A stretch of 64,000 nt of DNA from CAWBBA01 sp963729795 (GTDB lineage: Bacteria; Desulfobacterota; Desulfomonilia; Desulfomonilales; Desulfomonilaceae): assembly GCA_963729795.1 (NCBI GenBank), contig CAVSPC010000035.1:10948-74947 (forward strand). The letters are read 5' to 3'. This document shows, piece by piece, positions 9,720 to 18,346 of the stretch. The notes beneath the pieces are model-generated. The model had not been told where the DNA came from and made no database searches. It saw only the letters and a list, made by a program, of their open reading frames with translations. Within the stretch, counting starts at the first letter, position 1; each line of letters starts with the position of its first letter. The translations under genes were made by a program, and so were the position numbers.

Positions 9720-9924
9720 TTACAATCCCGGTCAACTGTTGATCGCTGCAGACGGCCGTTGGCCCCGAAGGCCGACGTGGTATAGCTGGACCATGACAGG
9801 AATAAGACTGCAATTTGGCTCCAGACGCCGAGCACTCGGCCAATGAATCCATTCGATGAAGCTTATCCCCTGTAACAGCTCCGACGCGAGCCTTTCCGCT
9901 TTATGAAGCGTTTTAATCGGCCTG

Positions 9925-9955
9925 TTGACTTTTGTCAAACCAGCAGTTTTAATAA
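9925..9955 (+). promoter_or_regulatory. Promoter of the DUF362/polyferredoxin operon with inverted repeat
   Basis: TTGACT (9925-9930) and TTAATA (9949-9954) are 18 bp apart. The -35 hexamer is part of an inverted repeat, TTGAC-TTTT-GTCAA (9925-9938), which could be an operator. Confidence 0.45.
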
Positions 9956-9998
9956 TGCTTGGTGGATTCTGAATCCTTCCGCGAGAGGAGAGACCGTA

Positions 9999-10937
9999 AT
10001 GATAGAAAGGCCCGACCGCCGCGAATTCTTGAAAAGCGGATTGGTCACCACCGCAGCGCTCGCCACCGGGACATTGGGCGGGCTGCTTGGCCCCAGTAAA
10101 TCCTTTGCCGAAGAAATGCCCGACCTGGTCATATCGCACGGCATGAGTCCCGCCGCCATCACTCGTGCTGCGGTTGAGGCGTTAGGCGGGATGAAGCGTT
10201 TTGTAAAACCGGGCAACAAAGTTGTGATTAAACCGAACATGAGCTTCGCTAGTGGGCCCGAAAGGGCGTCGAATACCCAACCGGCAGTTGTCAGCGAAGT
10301 GGCTCGAATGTGCGCGGAAGCGGGCGCTTCGAAGATCTCGGTTCTCGACCATGTCTTGAACGAACCGAGGGCATGTTTGAGGCTTTCGAAGATACCGGAG
10401 GCCTGCCGGGACGTGCCCAATACGGTAGTCAGCACTCTCGAAGCACGCAGGCTGTATCGCGAAGTCAAGGCTCCTCAGGCGCGACATGTGAAGACGATGG
10501 AGGTCGTCTCCGACGTTTTGGATGGGGATGTTTTGATCGCGGTGCCGGTTGGCAAGTCTCATGCCGCTTCTGGCGTGAGTCTTTCCATGAAGGGGATGAT
10601 GGGTCTCATTCGGGATCGTAGAGCGTTCCACTCCAGGTACAATCTGCACGAAGCCATAGCAGACATGGTGACCGTATTGAAGCCTCATCTCGTCGTAATT
10701 GACGCCACCCGCATCCTGAGCACCGGCGGACCGGGCGGACCAGGTAAGGTAATCCCCATGAACCTTGTGATCGCTTCTACCGACATGGTTGCAGCGGATG
10801 CTCAGATGGTGGCCCTTGGCACCTGGTACGGGAAATCGTTCGCACCCGATCAAGTGCGTCATATCCGCATCGCAGCGGAACGCGGTCTTGGCCGCATAGA
10901 TATTGATAAACTGAAGGTGAAGAACATCAAATCGTGA
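9999..10937 (+). CDS. Tat-exported DUF362 protein
   Basis: 312 residues from the ATG at 9999, which follows GAGAGGAGAG; a longer frame reaches upstream to 9903 but would bury the signal peptide. The N-terminus RREFLKSGLVTTAALATGT is a twin-arginine signal, so the protein is exported folded, usually with a cofactor. The mature part matches DUF362 proteins (VVIKPNMSFASG; a conserved LSMKGMMGLIRDR segment). DUF362 proteins often carry or sit beside 4Fe-4S ferredoxin domains; this one has none and instead is followed by a membrane polyferredoxin whose GTG start overlaps its stop codon (GTGA). A periplasmic redox function is inferred; the substrate is unknown. Confidence 0.85.
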   Translation: MIERPDRREFLKSGLVTTAALATGTLGGLLGPSKSFAEEMPDLVISHGMSPAAITRAAVEALGGMKRFVKPGNKVVIKPNMSFASGPERASNTQPAVVSEVARMCAEAGASKISVLDHVLNEPRACLRLSKIPEACRDVPNTVVSTLEARRLYREVKAPQARHVKTMEVVSDVLDGDVLIAVPVGKSHAASGVSLSMKGMMGLIRDRRAFHSRYNLHEAIADMVTVLKPHLVVIDATRILSTGGPGGPGKVIPMNLVIASTDMVAADAQMVALGTWYGKSFAPDQVRHIRIAAERGLGRIDIDKLKVKNIKS

Positions 10938-12628
10938 TAACGTTCCAAAAGGCCACCCAAACAGCCACCCTCTTTCTTTTCCTTGCACTGCTGCTGTTGG
11001 CAGCCAATCCATACTATGACAACGGATTGGCCGTGGATTTTTTCCTGCGGCTCGATCCTCTTGTCTGCCTGGGCACCGTTCTAACTACGAGGTCTTTCGA
11101 GATTAGTCTTCTGCCCGGCTTCCTTGTGCTGGCCGCGGCTATCTTGGCGGGCCGATTTTTTTGCGGACATATCTGCCCGATGGGTACCACATTGGACCTC
11201 CTCCAGGTTTGTCTGGGGCCCAGCCGGAAGCCATCAGTTAAGAAAAACACTTATGAAGCTACCGCGCGATACCGCGCGTGGAAGTACTTGATCCTTGTCT
11301 TTGTCCTTGGGGCTGCATTGGCAGGAGTTTCACTTCTGTTCATCGGCTCCCCTCTGTCCCTCGTCACCCGCTTTTACGGGTTGGTAGTGCATCCGCTCGT
11401 TCTGCTGCTGGCTGATTCCGGTCTTGATCTGGCCTCTTCTGCGCCCTTTCGTTGGGCTTTTCCCGGGTTGGCCTACGTTCAGATAAGCGGCAGAGCATTT
11501 GCCACTAACGTCTTCGTAGGAGCGCTCTTTGTAGGCATCGTGGCACTGGCCTATTCCCAGCCCCGTTTCTGGTGTCGAAATTTGTGCCCCGCCGGCGCTT
11601 TGATGGGGCTCTTTTCCCGATCGCCTATACTCAGGCGCAGAGTCAATGACTCGTGTTCCCATTGCGGCCGATGCATCAGGAAATGCCCGACCGGCGCAAT
11701 ATTCGAAGATCCGCGGAAGACCACATATTCAGAATGCATAGTCTGTCTCGAATGTGTAAAGATTTGCCCGGAATCGGCAGTCTCCTTTTCGGCAGCTCGC
11801 AACACACCGTTCTCGGAGCCGGCCCATGACCCCACGAGACGTAGTGTGGTGCTGGCTCTCGGGTCAGGGCTGATATCAGCGGGCCTGCTGCACACGGGCA
11901 TCAAACAGCCCAGACCGCAGAGCAAGGAAAGAGGATTGGTAGATGCTGACCTGATTCGACCTCCAGGTGCCCTCCCCGAATCTGACTTCCTCACTCGATG
12001 TGTCCGCTGTGGTGAATGTATGAAGGCATGTGCCACCAACACGCTTCAGCCGACTTGGCTGAAAGCGGGATTGGAAGGCATTTTCACTCCGATCATGATC
12101 CCTCGCCTCGCCGCGTGCTCACAGACCTGCAATTTGTGCGGCCAGGTATGCCCCACCGGCGCCATTCGCGACCTTCCCCTTATAGAAAAGAAGCATGCAA
12201 AAGTAGGAACAGCTTGGATCGTCCGACAGAACTGCCTGGTCTGGGAACAGGATAGGAAGTGTCTTGTCTGCGATGAAGTCTGCCCATATAATGCTATATC
12301 CTTCCAGCCCGCCCCTGGACTAAAGAATGCGGCTCCAGTGGTCATTGAAAACAAGTGCAGCGGCTGCGGTTTGTGCGAAAACAAGTGCCCCGTGCAAGGA
12401 GCTGCAGCCATTCGTGTTAATATCATTGGAGAAATCAGGCTGGCCTCTGGCTCTTACATAGAAAAGGCACATGAGTACGGGTTGAGCTTCAGAACCAAAA
12501 AGACCGCGCTGGATCGCCTGGCGCCCGAGACATTTGACCAGCCAGGCTCATCAGTCGAGCAGGAACGCCATCCAGAGCCCGAGCGTGCTCAACCGGAAGA
12601 GTTGCCGCCCGGATTCATTCTCAAATGA
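10934..12628 (+). CDS. NapH/NosR-like membrane polyferredoxin
   Basis: 564 residues. The first half has several membrane helices and two NapH/NosR-type cysteine motifs, FFCGHICPMG and FWCRNLCPAG. Then come ferredoxin motifs: CSHCGRCIRKCPTG, CIVCLECVKICP, CVRCGECMKAC, CNLCGQVCPTG, CLVCDEVCPYN and CSGCGLCENKCP, enough for several 4Fe-4S clusters. It should pass electrons between the quinone pool or cytoplasm and the exported DUF362 partner. The start is a GTG overlapping the upstream stop, so expression is coupled. The last 50 residues are Pro/Glu-rich. Confidence 0.88.
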   Translation: MITFQKATQTATLFLFLALLLLAANPYYDNGLAVDFFLRLDPLVCLGTVLTTRSFEISLLPGFLVLAAAILAGRFFCGHICPMGTTLDLLQVCLGPSRKPSVKKNTYEATARYRAWKYLILVFVLGAALAGVSLLFIGSPLSLVTRFYGLVVHPLVLLLADSGLDLASSAPFRWAFPGLAYVQISGRAFATNVFVGALFVGIVALAYSQPRFWCRNLCPAGALMGLFSRSPILRRRVNDSCSHCGRCIRKCPTGAIFEDPRKTTYSECIVCLECVKICPESAVSFSAARNTPFSEPAHDPTRRSVVLALGSGLISAGLLHTGIKQPRPQSKERGLVDADLIRPPGALPESDFLTRCVRCGECMKACATNTLQPTWLKAGLEGIFTPIMIPRLAACSQTCNLCGQVCPTGAIRDLPLIEKKHAKVGTAWIVRQNCLVWEQDRKCLVCDEVCPYNAISFQPAPGLKNAAPVVIENKCSGCGLCENKCPVQGAAAIRVNIIGEIRLASGSYIEKAHEYGLSFRTKKTALDRLAPETFDQPGSSVEQERHPEPERAQPEELPPGFILK

Positions 12629-12631
12629 GCG

Positions 12632-12660
12632 CTGACAACATCTCATTAATTTGTTATGAT
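12632..12660 (+). promoter_or_regulatory. Promoter of the TPR-kinase gene
   Basis: CTGACA (12632-12637) and TATGAT (12655-12660) are exactly 17 bp apart and begin right after the stop codon of the polyferredoxin gene. Confidence 0.55.
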
Positions 12661-12753
12661 ATTTTTTCTTGTTGAGGGATATTCTTGTGGAGGCCGCAAC
12701 TCGTCGAGGAGTAAGCGGTCGAGGAGCCCGCGGCAACCTGATACAGGGCAAGC

Positions 12754-15027
12754 ATGAATACTTCACACAGCGTCAATGACGACTTGGCTCGTATGTGGCA
12801 AGAAGCTGAGCATTATGAGGCTCAAGGGTTGTATGATCATGCCATTCTCGTCTACCAGAACATCCTCACTGCAGAGCCTGCTAGTCGCAAAGCCCAGGCC
12901 AAGATAGTTCACCTTCAGTTCGTCAAAACGATGGAAGAGACTACTGAGTCTCGGCGCCCGCCCTATGAGGAGTTTTCTCCTCGTCTAGCTTTGGATTTGG
13001 GCGTAGCCTACATGGGCATGAGCTTATATGAGGAGGCGTTAGAAGAATTCAAAAAAGCCTTAACAGCGTCTCCCGCCTTCCGTACCGACCTTTTCCGCTA
13101 TTCGGCCACTTGTCTCATCAGATTGGAGAACGGCGATGAAGCCCTGCGGCTCCTGGACCAAATTCTGACCGATGGAACCCTTTCGCCGGCAGAAAAGGGG
13201 GACTTGATATCTGATCTTATTAGCGTCTGCATTGAGCAGGGTCTCCCTACTTTGGCCAATAATCTGCTTGGCAACGTGTCCGATGAGCAAAAGCGTTTTG
13301 TTCCAGACCTTGACCAGATCTTAGATGCCCTTTCCTCGGCCGGCGCGGCGCGAGACGATTTCGAGGTCCTCGCGGAGGATATTGAGGCTGGAAAGGCTGT
13401 CCATGGGCCTGTCTCAATAAGTTCTCCAGACGCCGAGGCCAAGGGGAAAGACGGTGAAAGCGCGGGTTCATTCGAGGAGGAATCCTGTCCCGAAATTCCC
13501 TTGATGGCTCCTGTCAGCTATTCGTTGGACAACAAGATTTGGAAGGAAGGGATATCGGAACGACTTTCCTATGGCTGGGCAATGCTGGATTTGCCTGACA
13601 CGCTTGATCCGGGAGCCACCGCGGCGCTGAAAATACATCTGCCTTTTCCGGAAGGAAGCGAACCTGTCCGGGTCATAGCAAGGGTGTCCGAATCGGTCTC
13701 CGAAAAAGAGAATGACGAGAAAGGCCGAGTGAAAGCTCAGTTCGTCTCCTTTGCGGCCGGAGGCGAGACCGCGCTGAAAACGTTCATCGACAGGGCGATA
13801 GAAGACCCGTCCGTCCTCGATGAAACCGCGGTGTTTGCCACGAGCATGTTTTCAGAACTGGAGATAGACGCGGTTCGTGCGATGGAGACAGATCTGCTAC
13901 CCGATCTGGGGAAAGAGACGGAACTTCTTTCCGGCGAGGAAGTTGAGGTCGGGGCAGGACTTTCAAGGACGCTGCGGCAGACCGATCCGAGAATCCGCTT
14001 CGCCTGCGAATGCGGCCATGTTCATGTCGTTCCGACGCGCTATTTCGGCCGCAAGGGAAAGTGTGTAAACTGCGGCCGCATCATGACAGTACCCAACGCT
14101 GACACGAGGCCTGATAGCCTCTGCGAGCAGTTGATCGGTCAAACGATAGGAGGATGTCGGCTCTTCTACAAGATAGGTGGCGGCGGTATGGGTGGGGTGT
14201 TCAAGGGGCACCACATAGCTCTGGATATCCCCGTGGCGGTCAAAGTCCTGCATGCACATCTTGCCGATAAAGACCCCATCTTTGTTAAACGCTTCATACG
14301 CGAGGCAAGGTCGGCGGCGAAACTGCAGCATCCTAATATTGTTGGGGTCATGAACGTGGGATTGGAAAATGGGCATCATTTCCTTGTTATGCCCTACGTG
14401 GACGGAGGCAACGCAGCGTCTATGCTGGCCAGAGTGGGACGTTTTCCAGTAGATAAGGTCCTGCAGATAGCAAATGACATCACAAGCGCTTTGAGTGTTG
14501 CCGAAGAAAACAACATCCTGCACCGAGATATCAAACCGGCCAACATTCTCTTCACCAAGAAGGGGGAAGCAAGACTTGCCGACCTGGGCTTGGCCAAGAA
14601 TTATCTGGACTCCCAGGATTCCGGCATAACACAAACCGGGATTTCGTGCGGAACTCCGCTGTATTTCTCGCCTGAGCAAGCCAAGGGCTCTCGCACTTTG
14701 GATATACGTTCAGACTTCTATTCCCTTGGGATAACTCTGTACCATCTGCTGAGCGGTTCCCCACCTTTTCACGGCGAGTCGGCTTATGTGATTTTTCAAA
14801 AACATGTCCATGAGCCGTTGCCGCCCTTTAAGGATTTTCAACCCCCAGTCCCGGATTCGATGTTTAAACTACTCCAGAAAATGGCCGCAAAGGATCCTAA
14901 CGATAGGTTTGCCAACACCCAGGAGCTTCAGGAAGCGCTAAAAGAATTGGAAGAGAAACTGAATTCCATGGATACGAAAACCAAGAAGGGGTTGCTGGAG
15001 AGATTAGGCATCAGACGGCGCCGCTGA
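12754..15027 (+). CDS. Ser/Thr protein kinase with TPR and zinc-ribbon domains
   Basis: 757 residues, domains in order: TPR-like repeats (about 10-200); a beta-rich part (about 260-350) reminiscent of a PilZ fold but without an RxxxR motif; a zinc-ribbon (FACECGHVHV...CVNCGRIMTV, about 410-445); and a Hanks-type kinase (about 465-735). The kinase has GGGGMGG in the glycine loop, AVKVLHAHL with the ATP lysine, HRDIKPANI, DLG in place of DFG, and the activation segment ending SPEQAKG. There is no membrane helix, unlike PknB-type kinases, so it should be cytoplasmic. It is the likely partner of the PP2C phosphatase and FHA protein 5-6 kb away. Confidence 0.92.
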   Translation: MNTSHSVNDDLARMWQEAEHYEAQGLYDHAILVYQNILTAEPASRKAQAKIVHLQFVKTMEETTESRRPPYEEFSPRLALDLGVAYMGMSLYEEALEEFKKALTASPAFRTDLFRYSATCLIRLENGDEALRLLDQILTDGTLSPAEKGDLISDLISVCIEQGLPTLANNLLGNVSDEQKRFVPDLDQILDALSSAGAARDDFEVLAEDIEAGKAVHGPVSISSPDAEAKGKDGESAGSFEEESCPEIPLMAPVSYSLDNKIWKEGISERLSYGWAMLDLPDTLDPGATAALKIHLPFPEGSEPVRVIARVSESVSEKENDEKGRVKAQFVSFAAGGETALKTFIDRAIEDPSVLDETAVFATSMFSELEIDAVRAMETDLLPDLGKETELLSGEEVEVGAGLSRTLRQTDPRIRFACECGHVHVVPTRYFGRKGKCVNCGRIMTVPNADTRPDSLCEQLIGQTIGGCRLFYKIGGGGMGGVFKGHHIALDIPVAVKVLHAHLADKDPIFVKRFIREARSAAKLQHPNIVGVMNVGLENGHHFLVMPYVDGGNAASMLARVGRFPVDKVLQIANDITSALSVAEENNILHRDIKPANILFTKKGEARLADLGLAKNYLDSQDSGITQTGISCGTPLYFSPEQAKGSRTLDIRSDFYSLGITLYHLLSGSPPFHGESAYVIFQKHVHEPLPPFKDFQPPVPDSMFKLLQKMAAKDPNDRFANTQELQEALKELEEKLNSMDTKTKKGLLERLGIRRRR

Positions 15028-15087
15028 GCCCTTGCATTTCAGCTCATTTCATCGAAACCGCCCGTGCTGTTGATAGAAAATTGAGCT

Positions 15088-15753
15088 TCAGGCTTGGTCT
15101 GTCCCAAACGTGAACCCCCGAATGAATTCCCTGAGCCGATACAGGTCCTGTTCGCTTATACTAGTGAAACTGAACCCCGAGCAAATCTCCCCGTCGGGTT
15201 CCAATTGTTTAGCCCAGCGGCATCGGGCCTCGAATTCAAAAGGCGCTATCTGTCCTAATTCGTCTCCGACGACGGCAAGGGATTTTATCTCGTCGATCTG
15301 TGCTCCGAGGCCAATGACACCTACGCCTTCCTCAGAAATATCCCTGATTAGAAACCTTGTTCCCGGCTTGCCATCTTCGTAGACCGTGACCACTGGAATG
15401 GGATGATTTCGCGCCGTACGACGTGAATTCCGCCAGGACATAGTGTCGTCACCAGCGGACTTGAAAATCTTGAATTCAGTCCAAGTGATGGCGGATGCCT
15501 CAAGAAGCAACTTGAGAGCGCTTGCGAAGCCTTCGGCCGAGAGATGATATTTTCTCATGATCTCCAGAGAAGTCACTCCAGATCTGAGATCGCCGGCTAG
15601 CATTTGAATTCTTCTTTCGCGCAATTCGGCAAGCTGCCTGAATATCGATCTAAGTTGATCTTTTGCCAAATTGTACTTGTAGGTAAGCTCCAAGTCAGTC
15701 TTACCGCGGGCGAGATCTTTGACAATCTCCTTCCAATCAATCTTGGGTTTCAT
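15088..15753 (-). CDS. PilZ protein with two copies of the HTH-like module
   Basis: 221 residues. Two tandem copies of the local module occupy about 1-95: KDLARGKTDLELTYKYNLAK and GDLRSGVTSLEIMRKYHLSA. A PilZ domain follows with RRTAR (RxxxR) and DISEEG (DxSxxG), the residues that bind cyclic di-GMP. It is the last gene of a minus-strand series (15.1-19.6 kb) whose members share this module. Inference: the module is a DNA- or protein-binding part switched by the second messenger. Confidence 0.82.
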   Translation of the reverse strand: MKPKIDWKEIVKDLARGKTDLELTYKYNLAKDQLRSIFRQLAELRERRIQMLAGDLRSGVTSLEIMRKYHLSAEGFASALKLLLEASAITWTEFKIFKSAGDDTMSWRNSRRTARNHPIPVVTVYEDGKPGTRFLIRDISEEGVGVIGLGAQIDEIKSLAVVGDELGQIAPFEFEARCRWAKQLEPDGEICSGFSFTSISEQDLYRLREFIRGFTFGTDQA

Positions 15754-15846
15754 GGTGATCCAGTCGAACCTCTTGCGAGTCTAGGACTTCTCTTTACGGG
15801 TTGATTCATCTTGCCGCCATGTTTTTGGCCTTGATTCTGAGCAATC

Positions 15847-16689
15847 CTACATCACCCGCATAACTAGCATAAGATATATGGTAGCCAACAGGGCCCAGCC
15901 TACTATCATAGATAATTTGACACGAATAGAAAACGTGGACTTTTGGCAAAGGGTATACAGCCCCAGAGGAAAGAGGCCAACTAGTAGGAGCATTACAATC
16001 GCAGGTCTATCGTACCATGGAGTCCGATGTGACCCAGAACTGACTTTTTCTTCCTGCGAAGTTTCGCGGCGATTCCGGGGCGAGATCGGCTCTGCCGCTT
16101 CAGTCCTTTCATTGAGGGTACGACGAACTTTCGCCCGTTTGGGCTTAACCCCTTCGTCACCAGTTGCTGACTTTGGAGCATTAAGGCCAAGCTGATCCAG
16201 TGCATCAGTGAAGCTGAGCATCTCTTCTTTCAGGTTGACGGTATGGTCAGCAAGAAAATCTCTCCGGTCAAGGTCAGCTTCAGTTATCAGTCCTGACGAA
16301 AGTAGCTTATCGAATAGGCTGCTGAGTCCTGTCGAGGAAAGGTGGTACTTAGACATAAGAGCCGAATCAGCTATACCCCATCGGATATCTCTAGCCGCCT
16401 CCTGTGCATTGATCAGTGGTGGTGACTTGGTCTGAAGCGCTTGGGAGCCATCCGTCCCTTTGAGTCTGTGCCGCGATGGAGCAGCTTCAGATACGCGGAC
16501 CACTCCCAAAAAACCCGGCAGCCGCCCTGCTATCTCGGACAAATCTATGAACCCGCCTTTCACCAGCTTGTCAAGGAGACTTTGAAGTCCTTCAGCGGAC
16601 AGATGGTGCTTATTCATGAGAGCAGCATCATCCATGCCCGAGCGGATGTCTGCCACGGCTTGCTTTGCGTTGATAGCCCTCTTGACCAC
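15847..16689 (-). CDS. Two-module protein with C-terminal membrane helices
   Basis: 280 residues. Module copies lie at about 4-53 (ADIRSGMDDAALMNKHHLSA) and 95-150 (RDIRWGIADSALMSKYHLSS). A Lys/Arg/Ser-rich linker follows, then two membrane helices (PAIVMLLLVGLFPLGLYTL and LSMIVGWALLATIYLMLVM). No known catalytic domain is present. The start is a GTG preceded by GGGGGATCT. This member would place the module on the cytoplasmic face of the membrane. Confidence 0.75.
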   Translation of the reverse strand: MVKRAINAKQAVADIRSGMDDAALMNKHHLSAEGLQSLLDKLVKGGFIDLSEIAGRLPGFLGVVRVSEAAPSRHRLKGTDGSQALQTKSPPLINAQEAARDIRWGIADSALMSKYHLSSTGLSSLFDKLLSSGLITEADLDRRDFLADHTVNLKEEMLSFTDALDQLGLNAPKSATGDEGVKPKRAKVRRTLNERTEAAEPISPRNRRETSQEEKVSSGSHRTPWYDRPAIVMLLLVGLFPLGLYTLCQKSTFSIRVKLSMIVGWALLATIYLMLVMRVM

Positions 16690-16898
16690 AGATCCCCCTT
16701 CGATGAAAGTTATGACGATAAGTTGTTACAAGAGATTGTAAACGTGGCCCAAACTCACCTACTACCCAAATTGGTAGAGCCTGATGAACCTTGCCTAGTG
16801 CAGTCATCCTCTCTTTGCTGTCGTTGGGTCAAGCGATCCCCTGTTCTTGTCGATCCATTTGAGATCTTGTATTGATCCTAAAGATTGGTCCCACCTTT

Positions 16899-17459
16899 TC
16901 AGTCCACAAGTTGCCGCTTTTCAGGGCTCTTGAACAGTAAGAGCTTGATGAAATCTTTGAGAGTCTGACGATCTGCGTCCGGAAGATCTAGTAACTCGAA
17001 TCCCGCCACTGTGTATTGTCGGTTCTTTTTCTTTATTTGAACCCACTTGCACTCAGCGATAATCAGCAGGGGCTGAGCTTCCATGAACATGTCTACCGGC
17101 ACCTGAAATGTCTTCGCTTGTCCGACCTGGGCATTGATCCCTGCCAATCTTAACCCGTTCTCCGATATATCCCGTAGCACCCCCACCGCCGAATCCGCTA
17201 TGTCATAGACAGGCACATAAACATTCAGATCAGCCCTTGGATGCCTTCGCGCCTGCACATGGTTAAGGCATTCCCTATATAATGAAGACCTTTCGTATAG
17301 TTCGGCGAGACTAACAGCGCCACACTTCACAAGCTTGTCAAAAATGGATTCAAGGCTCTTGGCCGATAGCTTGTACTTAGCCCGCAATTGCAGGTCAGCC
17401 ATCCCTGAGCGAAGATCACTGAGGACATTTTTACCGTTGATTTGTCGCTTTTTCTCCAT
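16899..17459 (-). CDS. Module-PilZ protein
   Basis: 186 residues. One module (SDLRSGMADLQLRAKYKLSA) is followed by a PilZ domain with RRHPR and DISENG, both intact for cyclic di-GMP binding. It is closely related over its full length to the gene at 23913-24473, including the phrases VLRDISE, KTFQ, AECKW and FIKLLL, so the two are paralogues. It lies 21 bp downstream of the zinc-ribbon member. Confidence 0.85.
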   Translation of the reverse strand: MEKKRQINGKNVLSDLRSGMADLQLRAKYKLSAKSLESIFDKLVKCGAVSLAELYERSSLYRECLNHVQARRHPRADLNVYVPVYDIADSAVGVLRDISENGLRLAGINAQVGQAKTFQVPVDMFMEAQPLLIIAECKWVQIKKKNRQYTVAGFELLDLPDADRQTLKDFIKLLLFKSPEKRQLVD

Positions 17460-17480
17460 TGCCCCCCTGAAACCTCCAAA

Positions 17481-17792
17481 CTACTGGCTGAAATCCGATC
17501 TTCCCTCACCGGAAGTCCTCATTCTGGCCCCACAACGCGGACACTTCTCCACTTTAGAGAACTGTGTGTCCCCGCAGGCAGAGCAGGTGAAGACCGGCAT
17601 GTAAACGGTTTTGGCCAAAGATCTGCGTTCAACGAGTTCTTCCGGGGACATCAGTCCGTGCCCAATGAGCTTATTCAGGGCTTGAAGCACTCCACGAGCT
17701 GAAAGATTATACTTCTTCATTAGAGTCGCATCATCCATTCCCGCTCTCACATCGGACAGCAACTCCCTTGCCTTTATGTTTTTCTTAGCCAT
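17481..17792 (-). CDS. Short module plus zinc-ribbon protein
   Basis: 103 residues: one module (SDVRAGMDDATLMKKYNLSA) and a C-terminal zinc ribbon with two CxxC knuckles (CSACGD and CPRCGA). This is the smallest member of the family here. Spacing is 21 bp to each neighbour, so it sits inside an operon. Confidence 0.78.
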   Translation of the reverse strand: MAKKNIKARELLSDVRAGMDDATLMKKYNLSARGVLQALNKLIGHGLMSPEELVERRSLAKTVYMPVFTCSACGDTQFSKVEKCPRCGARMRTSGEGRSDFSQ

Positions 17793-17813
17793 GGTCGTCC
17801 CATGAGCGAACAG

Positions 17814-18344
17814 CTATTTCTTCTTTTCAAGAAGCTTTCGTAATCCGGTCAGCGACACGTCTTCAATATGTGTTATTTCAAATCCCGCCATACATCCTTG
17901 ATGACCCCCTACTGAGGGTGCCACCCACCGACACAGCGCGTGGAATTTTATGTGCGCCTGGTGGCCCGGCCTGTCCAAGTGTAGGACCAAGGCTTTTGTC
18001 TCGCCAACCCGGGCCGTGATACCACTCGTCCCAAGTCCTTTTTCAGACACGTCGCGCACAAAACCTTTCGCGTAAGGGAAATCGGAGTCTTGGACCACCA
18101 AGGCAAAGTCTATCTTTACCCGCTCTTCTTCCCGAACGCCCCGAATTACTGTTACATCATGATTGAAAGATCGCCAATCTTCGAGGTCGGACTGACTCAC
18201 TACTTTGGCATCGACAAGCTTTTGTAGGACAATAGCCAGCCCATTACGGGACAGTTTATATTTTCGCTGCAGATCAGCGGTGGGAGTACCGGATCGAAGG
18301 TCGTCCACAACCTCTTTAACCTTAATCCTTTTGTGCGCTTCCAT
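17814..18344 (-). CDS. Module-PilZ protein
   Basis: About 176 residues. One module (DDLRSGTPTADLQRKYKLSR) is followed by a PilZ domain with REEER and DVSEKG. A GTG at 18350 overlaps the stop of the ankyrin gene (GTGA); the ATG at 18344 two codons later is preceded by GGGAAGTGAG and is my choice. Either start implies coupling to the upstream gene. Confidence 0.82.
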   Translation of the reverse strand: MEAHKRIKVKEVVDDLRSGTPTADLQRKYKLSRNGLAIVLQKLVDAKVVSQSDLEDWRSFNHDVTVIRGVREEERVKIDFALVVQDSDFPYAKGFVRDVSEKGLGTSGITARVGETKALVLHLDRPGHQAHIKFHALCRWVAPSVGGHQGCMAGFEITHIEDVSLTGLRKLLEKKK

Positions 18345-18346
18345 TC

